Shown here in pieces: positions 56,491 through 64,000 of a stretch of 64,000 nucleotides of DNA. A program made the translations under genes and the position numbers. Position 1 is the first letter of the stretch, and every line of letters begins with the position of its first letter. Origin of the DNA: Propionibacteriales bacterium. Its GTDB lineage: Bacteria; Actinomycetota; Actinomycetes; Propionibacteriales; Nocardioidaceae. The notes beneath the pieces were generated by a model, which was not told the origin of the DNA, ran no database searches, and saw nothing but the letters and a program-made list of their open reading frames with translations. The stretch is from the NCBI GenBank assembly GCA_026392415.1, contig JAPLCC010000012.1, positions 29,708 through 93,707 of the forward strand. Direction: 5' to 3'.

Positions 56491-57369
56491 CTATTTCAGC
56501 AGCTTGCTCATCCGACGGTCGGCCAACGGCTTGCCGCCGGTCTGGCAGGTCGGGCAGTACTGCAGGCTCGAGTCGGCGAACGACACCTCGCGCACGATGT
56601 CGCCGCACACCGGACACGGCTTGCCGGTCTGTCCGTGCACAGCGAGGTTCGACTTCTTCTCGGCCTTGAGTTCGCTGGCGGCCAGTCCCCGCGATCGTTC
56701 GACGGCATCACCGAGAGTGTCGCGGACAGCGGCGTACAGCGTCGCGAGCTCGTCCTCGGTCAGGCTGTCGGACGGCTTGAAGGGCGACATCCGGGCGGCA
56801 TGCAGGATCTCGTCGGAGTAGGCGTTGCCGATGCCGGCGATGGTGCCCTGCTGGCGGAGCACGCCCTTGAGCTGTTTGCGGCCCGCGTGCTCGAGGATCC
56901 CTGCCAGCCGCTCGATGGTGAAGTCGGCGTCGAGCGGATCGGGGCCGAGGGTCGCCACGCGTGGCACGTCGAGCGGATCGCGGACCAGGAAGAGCGCGAG
57001 CGACTTCTTGGTGCCGGCTTCGGTGATGTCGAGCCCCGGCGTCAGGCCGTCCTGCTCGTCGAGCACCACCCGCACCGCCAGCGGCGACTTCGAGCTCGGT
57101 CGCGGCGGCAACGGCGGTACGTCGTCCTTCCACCGCACCCAGCCGGCCCGCGCGAGGTGCAGCACGAGGTGGAGACCGCTGGCCTCGATGTCGAGGAACT
57201 TGCCGTGGCGGCGAACGTCGTCGACGAGTGCACCCTCGATCGCCGCCAGGGGCGGGTCGTAGGTCTTGAGCGCGCTGAACGCGGCGATGTGGACGCGGGT
57301 GATGGCGCGTCCCGCGAGCCGGCCCCGCAGGTCCAGGGCCAGCGCCTCGACTTCGGGCAGTTCAGGCAC
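56491..57369 (-). CDS. Fpg/Nei family DNA glycosylase
   Basis: The 292-residue enzyme excises oxidised bases and cuts the DNA backbone. It begins PELPEVEALALDLRG after the start codon, so Pro1 is the nucleophile and Glu2 the acid. It has the helix-two-turn-helix region (GIGNAYSDEILHAARMSPF) and a C-terminal zinc finger of four cysteines (CPVCGDIV, YCPTCQTGGK). Whether it is Fpg (oxidised purines) or Nei (oxidised pyrimidines) cannot be settled by eye. The GTG start follows TAGGCT (57376-57381, minus strand) by six bases. Confidence 0.93.
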   Translation of the reverse strand: MPELPEVEALALDLRGRLAGRAITRVHIAAFSALKTYDPPLAAIEGALVDDVRRHGKFLDIEASGLHLVLHLARAGWVRWKDDVPPLPPRPSSKSPLAVRVVLDEQDGLTPGLDITEAGTKKSLALFLVRDPLDVPRVATLGPDPLDADFTIERLAGILEHAGRKQLKGVLRQQGTIAGIGNAYSDEILHAARMSPFKPSDSLTEDELATLYAAVRDTLGDAVERSRGLAASELKAEKKSNLAVHGQTGKPCPVCGDIVREVSFADSSLQYCPTCQTGGKPLADRRMSKLLK

Positions 57370-57403
57370 GTGCCCAGCCTAGATCGCCCCGTCGAGATGC
57401 CCT

Positions 57404-57417
57404 GGGACCTTTGTCCT
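57404..57417. promoter_or_regulatory. DosR/DevR-box-like sequence
   Basis: GGGACCTTTGTCCT fits the core GGGAC-N4-GTCC of dormancy-regulator sites in mycobacteria. It lies 97 bases before the LPXTG gene and 35 bases upstream of the Fpg/Nei start. A dosR gene is not in the window. Confidence 0.3.
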
Positions 57418-57513
57418 GTTTGTGATCGGCGCCAGTGACCCCCCGATCTCTGGACCGGTTGGACGGTCATCGCACTCGGGCGCCATCCACCCCCCACAGA
57501 TCCAGAGGTCCCC

Positions 57514-58842
57514 ATGAACACCCGCCTGCTCGCCCCGCTCTCGCTCGCTGCTGTGGCCGTCCTCGGCTTCGCACCGTCCGCCGCCCATGCAGCACAGGAC
57601 GCGGCCTGCGGACAGCCGGCCGTTCCTGCCGTCTACTCGTCGATCGACCACCCGGCCGTGGTGACCACCGTCCCCGAGGTCACCCACGTCGAGTGGCTCT
57701 GGCAGCGCGCAGTGCCGACGACCGAGTTCGAGTACTCCCGCACGGTGAGCCCGGCGCAGGGCACGTGGTCGTGGAGCCGAAAGGTCGACGTGATCGAGCG
57801 GGCGTGGTTCAAGATCGTCATCGACCAGCCCTTCGTGCCTGCGATCCCCGAGGTGCGCCACCAGGAGACCCGGGTCGTCAAGCCGGCCGTCACCAGGACC
57901 GAGTTCGAGTACGTCCAGAAGTCCACGGGCCGGCTGAGGTGGGAAGAAGCGGGCTGGAACGCCGAGGACGACCGTGACCGCGACCGTGACCGCGACCGCG
58001 ACGACAAGGACGACCACGACGACAAGGACGACGACCGCGGTCGGGGCTGGTCGCGGACCGGCAAGACGCGCGAAGTGGTGCTTGTCGCGGCCGTGACCGA
58101 GTTGGTCTGGGTGATCGACCAGGCCGCTGTGCCGGCGGTGCCCGAGGAGTCCCACAAGGAGGTCACGTGGGTTCTCGACGGAGCCGACGGACCCGCGGGC
58201 GCAACGGCGACCGACACCGTCCGCGTGGCGAGCTCCCTGAAGGAGACCATCGACCTGGCCGACGGCGAGGAGCCTGCCGGTGCAGGCTGGGTCAAGGGCG
58301 AGTACACGCAGACGGCCAAGGCCGTGACCGAGGAGATCTGGTCGGGCGCGACCGCGCCCGACGGCTACACCGCCACGGGCAACCAGCGCCCGGGCAAGCA
58401 TCGCTCGGAGACGACCACCGCCACGTCGACTGTCGCGCCCGCCGGCGACGGTTGGTCGAAGGTCGACGGCTCCGCTGTCACGGTCGTCGACGCCGCGGCG
58501 TACGAGATCGAAGAAGCCGCGGCCTGGACCGAGATGGTCCTCGTCACCCCCGAGGTGCCCGCCACCGCCCCGTGCGTCGACGAGGACACGGACGAAGACA
58601 CCGACGACACCGATGACACCGACGACATCGAGGAGGTCGTCGACCCGGGCGAGGAAGCCGACCACGTCGAGGGCATCAGCGACGACGCGCCCGGCGAGGT
58701 CCTCGGCGCCACGGAGGACTCCGGGGACGCCGTCCTTCCTGCCACCGGCGCACAGGTCGAGCCCTGGCTCCTCGCGCTCGGCGCCGGCAGCGTCCTTGCT
58801 GGAACCGGCGTCCTGTTCGGCGGCCGCCGGCGCAACGCCTGA
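57514..58842 (+). CDS. Sortase-anchored (LPXTG) surface protein
   Basis: The 442-residue protein has a signal peptide (RLLAPLSLAAVAVLGFAPSA) and ends with a sortase signal: LPATG at about 408-412, a hydrophobic helix, and GGRRRNA. It is therefore covalently linked to peptidoglycan. The outer part has several similar segments containing tryptophans (HVEWLWQRAVPTTEFEYSRT, VTRTEFEYVQKSTGRLRWEE). A highly charged DRDRDRDRD...DDKDD stretch lies at about 150-175, and an acidic DED/TDD run before the anchor. The function is unknown; adhesion or cation binding is possible. AGAGGT precedes the ATG. Confidence 0.88.
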   Translation: MNTRLLAPLSLAAVAVLGFAPSAAHAAQDAACGQPAVPAVYSSIDHPAVVTTVPEVTHVEWLWQRAVPTTEFEYSRTVSPAQGTWSWSRKVDVIERAWFKIVIDQPFVPAIPEVRHQETRVVKPAVTRTEFEYVQKSTGRLRWEEAGWNAEDDRDRDRDRDRDDKDDHDDKDDDRGRGWSRTGKTREVVLVAAVTELVWVIDQAAVPAVPEESHKEVTWVLDGADGPAGATATDTVRVASSLKETIDLADGEEPAGAGWVKGEYTQTAKAVTEEIWSGATAPDGYTATGNQRPGKHRSETTTATSTVAPAGDGWSKVDGSAVTVVDAAAYEIEEAAAWTEMVLVTPEVPATAPCVDEDTDEDTDDTDDTDDIEEVVDPGEEADHVEGISDDAPGEVLGATEDSGDAVLPATGAQVEPWLLALGAGSVLAGTGVLFGGRRRNA

Positions 58843-58904
58843 TCCATTCGTGCCCGCCCCCGCGGTCCTGACGCTAGGTTCGGTCAGGCACCGAGGGGGT
58901 GGGC

Positions 58905-59612
58905 ATGAGGCCGATTTCGAAGCGCGCTGCTGGCGCGGTCCTGGCCGTCGTACTGGCGCTGGGTCTGGCCGGTTGTGGCGACGACGAACCAACCGGGCCG
59001 AAGTCGAACGGCGTCCAGGAGATGGAGCCGGTTCAGGCCCTCGAGGCGGCGACGAAGGCACTCGAGGGACTCGACGACGTGACCTTTCGTGGCACCACGA
59101 GCGTGACGGGGGAGACCGGCGTGCTCAAGGGCGCCGGCGAGCTCGTCGTGCGCTCCGACGACAGCTGCCAGTCGACGTTCACGAGCAAGAAGCGTGGTCG
59201 GCTGATCACGCGCACGGTCGGCAAGCAGGTCTACGTCTTCGCTGATCCGGGCATCATGCGTGGCCCCCTCGCCTACGACGCTGCGAAGGTCGCGTCGCTG
59301 CGTGGCAAGTGGCAGGTGGCGGCCCGCCCGGCCGACCGGAGGTGCAACCTGGCCGAACTGCTGCCGGAGCCCGACCGCTACGCCACGTTCGAGGACGCCG
59401 GCACCGGCGACATCGACGGTACGCCGGTCCGGCTCGTCAGCGGCGAGGACGACGACGGGTCTCCGATGACCGTGGCCATCGCCACCGAGGGGACGGCCTT
59501 CCCGCTGGAGATCACGACCGAGCGGGGCGGTGCGAGCACGTTCTCCCTGGTCGCCCACGACTCTGGTGTCGCGATCGATGCGCCGCCGAAGGGCAGGCGC
59601 GCCACCTCCTGA
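58905..59612 (+). CDS. Lipoprotein, possibly LppX/LprG-like
   Basis: The 235-residue protein has a lipobox (GLAGCGDD) and a C-terminal domain that starts EPVQALEAATKALEGLDDVT. It contains YDAAKVASLRGKWQVAARP and VRLVSGEDDDGSPMTVAIAT, a layout similar to LppX/LprG-type lipid-carrier lipoproteins. The similarity is loose, so the carrier function is a suggestion. GAGGGGGTG lies before the ATG at 58905, and TAGGTT at 58875-58880 is a likely -10 box with a short leader. Confidence 0.8.
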   Translation: MRPISKRAAGAVLAVVLALGLAGCGDDEPTGPKSNGVQEMEPVQALEAATKALEGLDDVTFRGTTSVTGETGVLKGAGELVVRSDDSCQSTFTSKKRGRLITRTVGKQVYVFADPGIMRGPLAYDAAKVASLRGKWQVAARPADRRCNLAELLPEPDRYATFEDAGTGDIDGTPVRLVSGEDDDGSPMTVAIATEGTAFPLEITTERGGASTFSLVAHDSGVAIDAPPKGRRATS

Positions 59613-59668
59613 TCCGACACGCTAGTGGGGTCTACGGCTCACGCTAGACAGGCCGATAGCGTCGGATC

Positions 59669-60877
59669 ATGGATCCGATCCGCAACCCGTACGCCCCCGG
59701 CGCCGGGCAGCGACCACCCGAGCTCGCCGGTCGTGACGAGCAGCTCTCGGCGTTCGACGTGGTGCTGGAGCGGGTCGCCCGCGGCCGTCCCGAGCGGTCG
59801 CTGGTGCTGACCGGACTGCGCGGCGTCGGCAAGACGGTGCTGCTCAACGCGCTGCGCTCGGCGGCTGTTCGCAAGGGCTGGGGGACCGGCAAGCTCGAGG
59901 CCCGTCCGGACCAGTCGCTGCGGCGGCCGCTGTCGTCGGCGCTGCACCAGGCGGTGCGCGAGCTCGGCCATCCCGAGCCTGCCGAGACCGACCACGTCCT
60001 CGGTGTGATCCGTTCCTTCGCCCAGCGTGACGCCGGCGCCGACGCCAAGCTGCGTGACAGGTGGAGCCCGGGGATCGACGCACCGGTGGTGCGCGGACGT
60101 GCTGACTCCGGCGATGTCGAGATCGACCTCGTCGAGCTCCTCACCGACGTCGGCGGCCTCGCTGCCGACGTGGGCAAGGGGATCGGCGTCTTCATCGACG
60201 AGATGCAGGACCTGGGCCCCGACGACATCTCGGCGCTGTGCGCCGCCTGCCACGAGCTGAGCCAGAACGGCCTGCCCGTCATCGTGGTCGGCGCCGGTCT
60301 GCCGCACCTGCCGGCCGTGCTCTCGGCCAGCAAGTCCTACTCCGAGCGGCTGTTCTCCTACCAGCGCATCGACCGGCTCTCCCGCGACGCCGCCGACCGC
60401 GCCCTCGTCGCCCCTGCTGCGGAGGAGGAGGCAGCGTTCACGGCCGATGCGCTGGACGCCATGTACGACGCGACCCGCGGCTACCCCTACTTCATCCAGG
60501 CCTACGGCCGGTCGGTGTGGGACATCGCGCCCCGCACCCCGATCACCGCCGACGACGTGGCCGTCGCCGGACCGGAGGCCGAGCGTGAGCTGGCCGTCGG
60601 GTTCTTCGGCTCCCGCTTCGAGCGAGCGACCCCGGCCGAGCGCGACTACCTGCGCGCGATGGCGGACGCCGCGGACGGCGAAGGGGTCGACGACTCCGAA
60701 GGTGCAGGAGGTTCTGTCGCGACCTCGGACGTGGCCGTCGTACTCGGGAAGAAGCCGCAGTCGCTCTCGCCCGCCAGGGACTCGTTGCTCAAGAAGGGCC
60801 TCATCTACTCCGGTGAGCGCGGCCGGATCGCGTTCACCGTTCCCCACTTCGGGCGTTACCTGCGGTCGCAGGCCTGA
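59669..60877 (+). CDS. AAA-type ATP-binding protein (ORC/STAND-like)
   Basis: The 402-residue protein begins with an NPY-x-PG motif and PPELAGRDEQLSAFDVVLER. A Walker A loop (TGLRGVGKTVLLNAL) and Walker B (GVFIDEMQDLG) follow. A winged-helix-like C-terminal region ends the protein (SLSPARDSLLKKGLIYSGER). This layout is seen in AAA_16/ORC-like ATPases of unknown target. It probably switches a DNA- or protein-bound complex. TAGCGT (59657-59662) precedes the ATG by six bases. The SHOCT membrane protein follows with its own leaderless-type promoter box. Confidence 0.83.
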   Translation: MDPIRNPYAPGAGQRPPELAGRDEQLSAFDVVLERVARGRPERSLVLTGLRGVGKTVLLNALRSAAVRKGWGTGKLEARPDQSLRRPLSSALHQAVRELGHPEPAETDHVLGVIRSFAQRDAGADAKLRDRWSPGIDAPVVRGRADSGDVEIDLVELLTDVGGLAADVGKGIGVFIDEMQDLGPDDISALCAACHELSQNGLPVIVVGAGLPHLPAVLSASKSYSERLFSYQRIDRLSRDAADRALVAPAAEEEAAFTADALDAMYDATRGYPYFIQAYGRSVWDIAPRTPITADDVAVAGPEAERELAVGFFGSRFERATPAERDYLRAMADAADGEGVDDSEGAGGSVATSDVAVVLGKKPQSLSPARDSLLKKGLIYSGERGRIAFTVPHFGRYLRSQA

Positions 60878-60890
60878 CTACGCTGCTGCC

Positions 60891-61547
60891 GTGACCGTCT
60901 CCCCCCAGGACGCACCGCCGCCGTCGTTGCTGCGAAGTGTCATCCGTTCGACCCTGTTCGTGCTCGTCGCCGGCATCGTCGGCCCGGCCTTCATCGTCAT
61001 CGGGCTCTCCCTCGGCGACGAGCCCGGGGCGGAGTGGATGGTGCCCACCGGCATCGGCATCACCGTCGTCGACCTCCTGGTCGGCTTCCTCATCGGCCGT
61101 CACCGCCACGATGCGGCGCTGCGACTCCACCGGCTGCGCCAGAACGGTCAGCCCGCCCTGGCGCAGGTGCTGTCCTTCGACCAGACCGGCGTACGGATCA
61201 ACGACCAGCCGGTGCTCCTGCTCCAGATGCGCATCCACGGGGAGGACATCGAGCCCTATGAGGTGCAGGCGCGCGAGGTGGTCCCGGAGGTCCGGATCCC
61301 GCTGCTGTACGCCGGCGAGCTCCCCGTGCTCGTCGACCCGGAGACGAACGAGTGGGAGATCGACTGGGCCTCGGCGAAGACGGTGGCCCCCACGGCTCCT
61401 GCCGCGCCCGCCTCGGCCGTCCCGGCGCCGGTCGACGACCGCACCGCCGGCGAACGCCTCGCCGAGCTCGACGACCTGCTCCGGCGCGACCTCGTCAGCC
61501 GCGACGAGTACGACGCCACCCGGGCTCGCATCATCGCCGAACTCTGA
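60891..61547 (+). CDS. SHOCT-domain membrane protein
   Basis: The 218-residue protein has two N-terminal membrane helices (STLFVLVAGIVGPAFIVIGL, WMVPTGIGITVVDLLVGFLI), a central beta-rich domain, an Ala/Pro linker and a C-terminal SHOCT motif (LAELDDLLRRDLVSRDEYDA). SHOCT domains are short oligomerisation modules. The biological role is unknown. The GTG follows TACGCT (60879-60884) by six bases, and this -10 box overlaps the stop region of the upstream ATPase gene. Confidence 0.83.
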   Translation: MTVSPQDAPPPSLLRSVIRSTLFVLVAGIVGPAFIVIGLSLGDEPGAEWMVPTGIGITVVDLLVGFLIGRHRHDAALRLHRLRQNGQPALAQVLSFDQTGVRINDQPVLLLQMRIHGEDIEPYEVQAREVVPEVRIPLLYAGELPVLVDPETNEWEIDWASAKTVAPTAPAAPASAVPAPVDDRTAGERLAELDDLLRRDLVSRDEYDATRARIIAEL

Positions 61548-61563
61548 GCGCTCACTCAGCCAA

Positions 61564-61606
61564 CGGGTCCGATTGCTGTCACCTGGTGACAGGGATCGGT
61601 CCCGAT
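61564..61606. repeat. Hairpin repeat, family C (downstream copy)
   Basis: The outer arm is CGGGTCCGAT with ATCGGTCCCG. The inner arm is CTGTCACC with GGTGACAG around a single T. The last base of the element is the first base of the minus-strand gene's stop triplet. A second copy lies at 62635-62681. Confidence 0.85.
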
Positions 61607-62568
61607 CACGCCTGAGGGCACCGAGGGCACCCCGTCGGTACACCCTGCCAGCCGTCGAGCTGGAGCAGTCGCGCGACCTTGGCTGCGGTGGCGCAAGCTC
61701 GCTCGAAGACCTGGCCGTAGCCGAGCCGGACCGTGTCCGTGTGCTCGAGAGCAGCGTCGAGGTCGCGCTCGAGATCGCGATCCCTGTCGCGGGTGGTCGT
61801 GTGTCCCAGGCGGCCATCGAGCTCGACGTACCGCCGCCACGGCGGATGCGCGCCGCCATACACGACATCGCGGTACATGGACCTGCCTCGCGCATCCCGG
61901 TCTCGCTGCTGTCGCTCGCCGCGGGGCAGGCCGTGCGGGCGTTCGACGTCCACGAGGTAGGCATGCTCGAGGACGGAGCACGTTCCCTCAGCGACGTCTT
62001 GGAGGATGGCGCTCAACCACGACCGGTGCGTCACGCGCGTCATCGTGGCCAGTGTCGCCTGAAGGCGAGCAGCAGTCGTACGGCGGTTGCCGCATGCATC
62101 GGCGAGGACAGCAATGGCCCGGAGTCGCCCGTTCGCGAGATCGGCCAGCTCGATGACGGCATCGTCGTATCGCTGGCGGGGTGGGTTCATGTGGAGCTGG
62201 ACCGATTCCTCGAACCGGCGCGACCGGCGGAATCGGACCCCGTCGACGGGTGCTGGGTGGCTCCGGTGGGGGACGACGACATCGATGGCGGCCATGTCGT
62301 CCAGATCGCGGCGCCCCGGTCCGTCATGTGCCCGGATGGCTGATCGACCGCCCAGCGCCGACGGCCTGGTGATCAATACGGCGGCCCACGCGCGTTGGCG
62401 CCAGGTCAGCGGGCCGGTGTGGTCGACGTACACACCGGGATGAACCACGACGAGTTCGCGGCGACGCAGCATTCGTCGCAGCGATGCCTCGGTGCAGCCC
62501 GCAGCGAGCGCCTGGCGGCGCGCGATCACCCCGTCCTGTTCGGCGAGGAGATGTTCGATCACGTCCAT
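61606..62568 (-). CDS. AbiEi-antitoxin-like / DUF559 nuclease-fold protein between hairpin repeats
   Basis: The 320-residue protein has an N-terminal winged helix like type IV antitoxins of the AbiEi family (LLAEQDGVIARRQALAAGCT, ELVVVHPGVYVDHTG). Its C-terminal domain is DUF559/Vsr-like, a PD-(D/E)XK-type nuclease fold, with DVVYGG, YVELDGRLGH and RDRDLERDLDAALEH as the likely metal-binding core. No AbiEii toxin gene is adjacent. Family C hairpins lie directly at its stop and 67 bases upstream of its start, which suggests the gene and hairpins form one unit. An upstream ATG at 62637, inside the hairpin, is less likely as start. Confidence 0.8.
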   Translation of the reverse strand: MDVIEHLLAEQDGVIARRQALAAGCTEASLRRMLRRRELVVVHPGVYVDHTGPLTWRQRAWAAVLITRPSALGGRSAIRAHDGPGRRDLDDMAAIDVVVPHRSHPAPVDGVRFRRSRRFEESVQLHMNPPRQRYDDAVIELADLANGRLRAIAVLADACGNRRTTAARLQATLATMTRVTHRSWLSAILQDVAEGTCSVLEHAYLVDVERPHGLPRGERQQRDRDARGRSMYRDVVYGGAHPPWRRYVELDGRLGHTTTRDRDRDLERDLDAALEHTDTVRLGYGQVFERACATAAKVARLLQLDGWQGVPTGCPRCPQA

Positions 62569-62634
62569 GGTGTGGAGCGCTGCCCCGCACACGTCACGTG
62601 ACACATCAGCTTCGGGTACCTGTGGAAGGGAGCG

Positions 62635-62681
62635 CATCGGGACCGATTGCTGCGACCTGCTGGCAGTGATCGGTCCCGATG
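62635..62681. repeat. Hairpin repeat, family C (upstream copy)
   Basis: CATCGGGACCGAT and ATCGGTCCCGATG are perfect 13-base inverted ends around a 21-base middle. In direct orientation the element matches the downstream copy at about 38 of 45 positions. Most differences fall in the central loop region. Confidence 0.88.
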
Positions 62682-62751
62682 ACAGACTCGGCAACCAATT
62701 GGGCTGATCGCGCATCACACCAGGCAGAACACCGCTCGGAAAGGGCCTGCC

Positions 62752-63858
62752 ATGAACCGCCTCACCATCGTCTCCCTCACCGCCGCCGCCGTTCTCGGCT
62801 CGGCGGGCGGAGTCACCCTCGCCGTCGCCAGCAGCGACAACGACACGACCGGGCGTGACGACCCGACGACCTCGGCGCGTGACGAGACGACGAAGCCGAC
62901 CGATGGTCCCGATGACGCGGGGCTCTTCTACTACGCCGACGGAGCCATCCACGACGGCGACCAGGACGTCGCCGTACCCACCGACGTGGGTGACGTCCTC
63001 GCGCTGCAGCGGGTGAAGGGTGGGTGGTTGCTCATCGAGTCGAGCGAATACACCAGCGGGGACCCGACGAAGGTGGGCACGTTCATCGCCACGAACGGCG
63101 ACGACTGGCGCATCGGCGAGTGGCGCGGCACCTGGGACCTCACCGTCGAGCGCGACCGCGTGGTCTACGGGAACGGCGTGAGCTGGAAGGCAGCCGACTT
63201 CGCCACCCGCAGGGCGACGCCCCTCGACGTCATCGACGGCTCCGGCGAGGAGCTGGACTTCATGACCCGCCCCGAGATCGTCTCGGGCATCGCCATCACC
63301 GGCAAGGGCGTGCTGACCGGGTGGCTGGTCAACGGCGAGAACCTCATCGTCCAGACCGAGACCGACCACTGGTCCCACGAGCTCCTCGTGCTCCCGCGCA
63401 GCATCGACGTGCCACTGACCTCGGCCGATGGGACCTTCGCCATCGGCAACTACGAGAACCCCGACTACACGCCCACCAACCCGGTCGGCAGCTGCCTGAC
63501 CGGCGGCCGGATGGACGCGGTCGACCTGTGGTGGAAGCACTGCGGCACCGGACCCGCCTCCGAGGCGCCGTACTCCCGCGACGGTGAGCAGCTCCTGGTC
63601 CGTCGCACCAGTCCGGACGGGCCCGCGCCTTCGGCACTCGAGGTGATCGACCCGACCACCGGCAACGTGCTGCACGAGTTCGACCCGGGCGGCTACCTCG
63701 AGGGCGTGCAGTGGGGCGAAGACGCGGACACGGTGGTGACCCTCAGCGGCACCGACGACTCGTCCGCGTTGACGATCAGCCGATGCGCCACCACGACCGG
63801 GAAGTGCGTCAGCCTGCTGAAGGTCCAGGGCAACGTCGTGCTCGGTTCCTCGACCTAG
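62752..63858 (+). CDS. Hypothetical exported protein
   Basis: The 368-residue protein has an N-terminal hydrophobic segment (IVSLTAAAVLGSAGGVTLAV), a Thr/Asp/Arg-rich linker, and a beta-rich body with repeating patterns typical of a propeller (GGWLLIESSEYTSGD, GTWDLTVERDRVVYG, GYLEGVQWGEDADTVV). I do not recognise the family. GGAAAGG lies before the ATG. The stop codon is only one base before the probable end of an IS481-type element, so the natural C-terminus may have been altered by the insertion. Confidence 0.75.
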   Translation: MNRLTIVSLTAAAVLGSAGGVTLAVASSDNDTTGRDDPTTSARDETTKPTDGPDDAGLFYYADGAIHDGDQDVAVPTDVGDVLALQRVKGGWLLIESSEYTSGDPTKVGTFIATNGDDWRIGEWRGTWDLTVERDRVVYGNGVSWKAADFATRRATPLDVIDGSGEELDFMTRPEIVSGIAITGKGVLTGWLVNGENLIVQTETDHWSHELLVLPRSIDVPLTSADGTFAIGNYENPDYTPTNPVGSCLTGGRMDAVDLWWKHCGTGPASEAPYSRDGEQLLVRRTSPDGPAPSALEVIDPTTGNVLHEFDPGGYLEGVQWGEDADTVVTLSGTDDSSALTISRCATTTGKCVSLLKVQGNVVLGSST

Positions 63859-63859
63859 T

Positions 63860-64000
63860 TGTACCCGGCCATCACGTTGGTGACAGTCGGCTGATCGGCG
63901 GAAGGCCGTCGAGTGCGCTGTGGCGGCGTTGAGTGTTGTAGAGCTCGAGCCATGGCGCAAGGGCATTGGTCCGGTCGTCGTTGGTGAGGAAGACCTGGCG
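63860..64000 (-). mobile_element. IS481-type insertion sequence end (partial)
   Basis: The minus strand encodes the C-terminal part of an IS481-like integrase-core transposase. The plus strand at 63860 reads TGTACCCGGCCATCACG, consistent with the TGT that begins IS481-family terminal repeats. The rest of the element is beyond the window edge. The boundary at 63860 is inferred. Confidence 0.65.
63872..64000 (-). CDS. IS481-family transposase, C-terminal fragment
   Basis: Only 42 residues lie inside the window. They include TNDDRTNALAPWLELYNTQ, RRHSALDGLPPISRL and a stop after SPT. The YNxxRRHSALxGxPPxxR pattern is the end of the DDE integrase core in IS481/IS3-like transposases. In the next frame the sequence continues TNVMAGYN before a stop. 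That tail looks typical for such proteins, so a frameshift near the end is possible. Confidence 0.75.
   Translation of the reverse strand, partial: RQVFLTNDDRTNALAPWLELYNTQRRHSALDGLPPISRLSPT

Noticed and set aside
62569..62637. The upstream ATG at 62637 as start of the AbiEi/DUF559 gene
   Set aside because: The winged-helix domain begins naturally at MDVIEHLL (62568), and the earlier ATG lies inside the hairpin repeat.
1..64000. tRNA, rRNA or other standard RNA genes
   Set aside because: I saw no T-loop-like GGTTCGA-type cloverleaf pattern or rRNA segment on either strand. A covariance search would be needed to be certain.

Overview
The window is a chromosomal segment of a high-GC actinobacterium. 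Codon third positions are mostly G or C, GTG starts are frequent, and the gene families are typical of the phylum: VapBC, PaaX, an ECF sigma factor with a SnoaL-like tail, LPXTG and lipobox proteins, and SNF2 plus SWIM genes. The overall content and the short GGTCTCGA...TCGACC hairpin repeats suggest a Nocardioides-like member of the Nocardioidaceae. There is no rRNA or tRNA in the window to prove this.

Layout. 1-7.7 kb: pyruvate carboxylase (cut by the window edge), a YceI protein, glmS and a secreted phosphodiesterase-like protein. 7.9-15.1 kb: DEAD-box RNA helicase, lytic-transglycosylase-like lipoprotein, a thioredoxin-reductase-like flavoprotein divergent from a MerR regulator, a secreted SGNH esterase and a class B penicillin-binding lipoprotein. 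15.1-19.1 kb: gabD behind a probable small RNA or attenuator, an array of hairpin repeats, a broken MFS transporter and a vapBC module. 19.2-30.6 kb: LtrA, a sigma factor with its metal-binding partner gene, pirin, two tandem GH1 glycosidases, a quinone oxidoreductase, three tandem CAP proteins and an M13 peptidase. 31-42.4 kb: a double-HTH LuxR regulator, RecQ with a phosphoribosyltransferase-like tail, a KstR-box gene, membrane proteins and an SNF2-SWIM pair. 42.4-50.9 kb: an acyl-CoA and leucine-type catabolic region with PaaX, a crotonase, an AidB-like acyl-CoA dehydrogenase, TetR, methylcrotonyl-CoA carboxylase beta and alpha, and HMG-CoA lyase. 51-64 kb: a sulfotransferase-like pair, EcsC, small lipoproteins, Aat, rhodanese, Fpg/Nei glycosylase, an LPXTG protein, an ATPase, an AbiEi/DUF559 gene bracketed by hairpins, and the edge of an IS481-type element.

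How the genes work together. The clearest pathway is at 46.5-50.9 kb. The carboxylase subunits and HMG-CoA lyase overlap by a few bases and sit behind a palindromic operator next to a divergent TetR gene, as expected for leucine or isovalerate breakdown to acetoacetate and acetyl-CoA. The upstream crotonase and acyl-CoA dehydrogenase probably feed related acyl-CoA chemistry under a separate promoter beside paaX.

The most unusual signals are not single genes. First, a family of about 37-bp imperfect palindromes occurs in at least ten copies. Four copies lie in frame inside coding sequences (M13 peptidase, SNF2 helicase, and twice in the carboxylase alpha gene), and stem bases change in pairs between copies. 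Second, an AbiEi/DUF559 nuclease-like gene fits exactly between two copies of a different 43-47-bp hairpin, an arrangement like a palindrome-associated mobile cassette. Third, at least 18 genes have a TANNNT-like box 6-7 bases before the start codon, which implies widespread leaderless transcription. Fourth, two compact hairpin-terminator units look like unannotated small RNAs.
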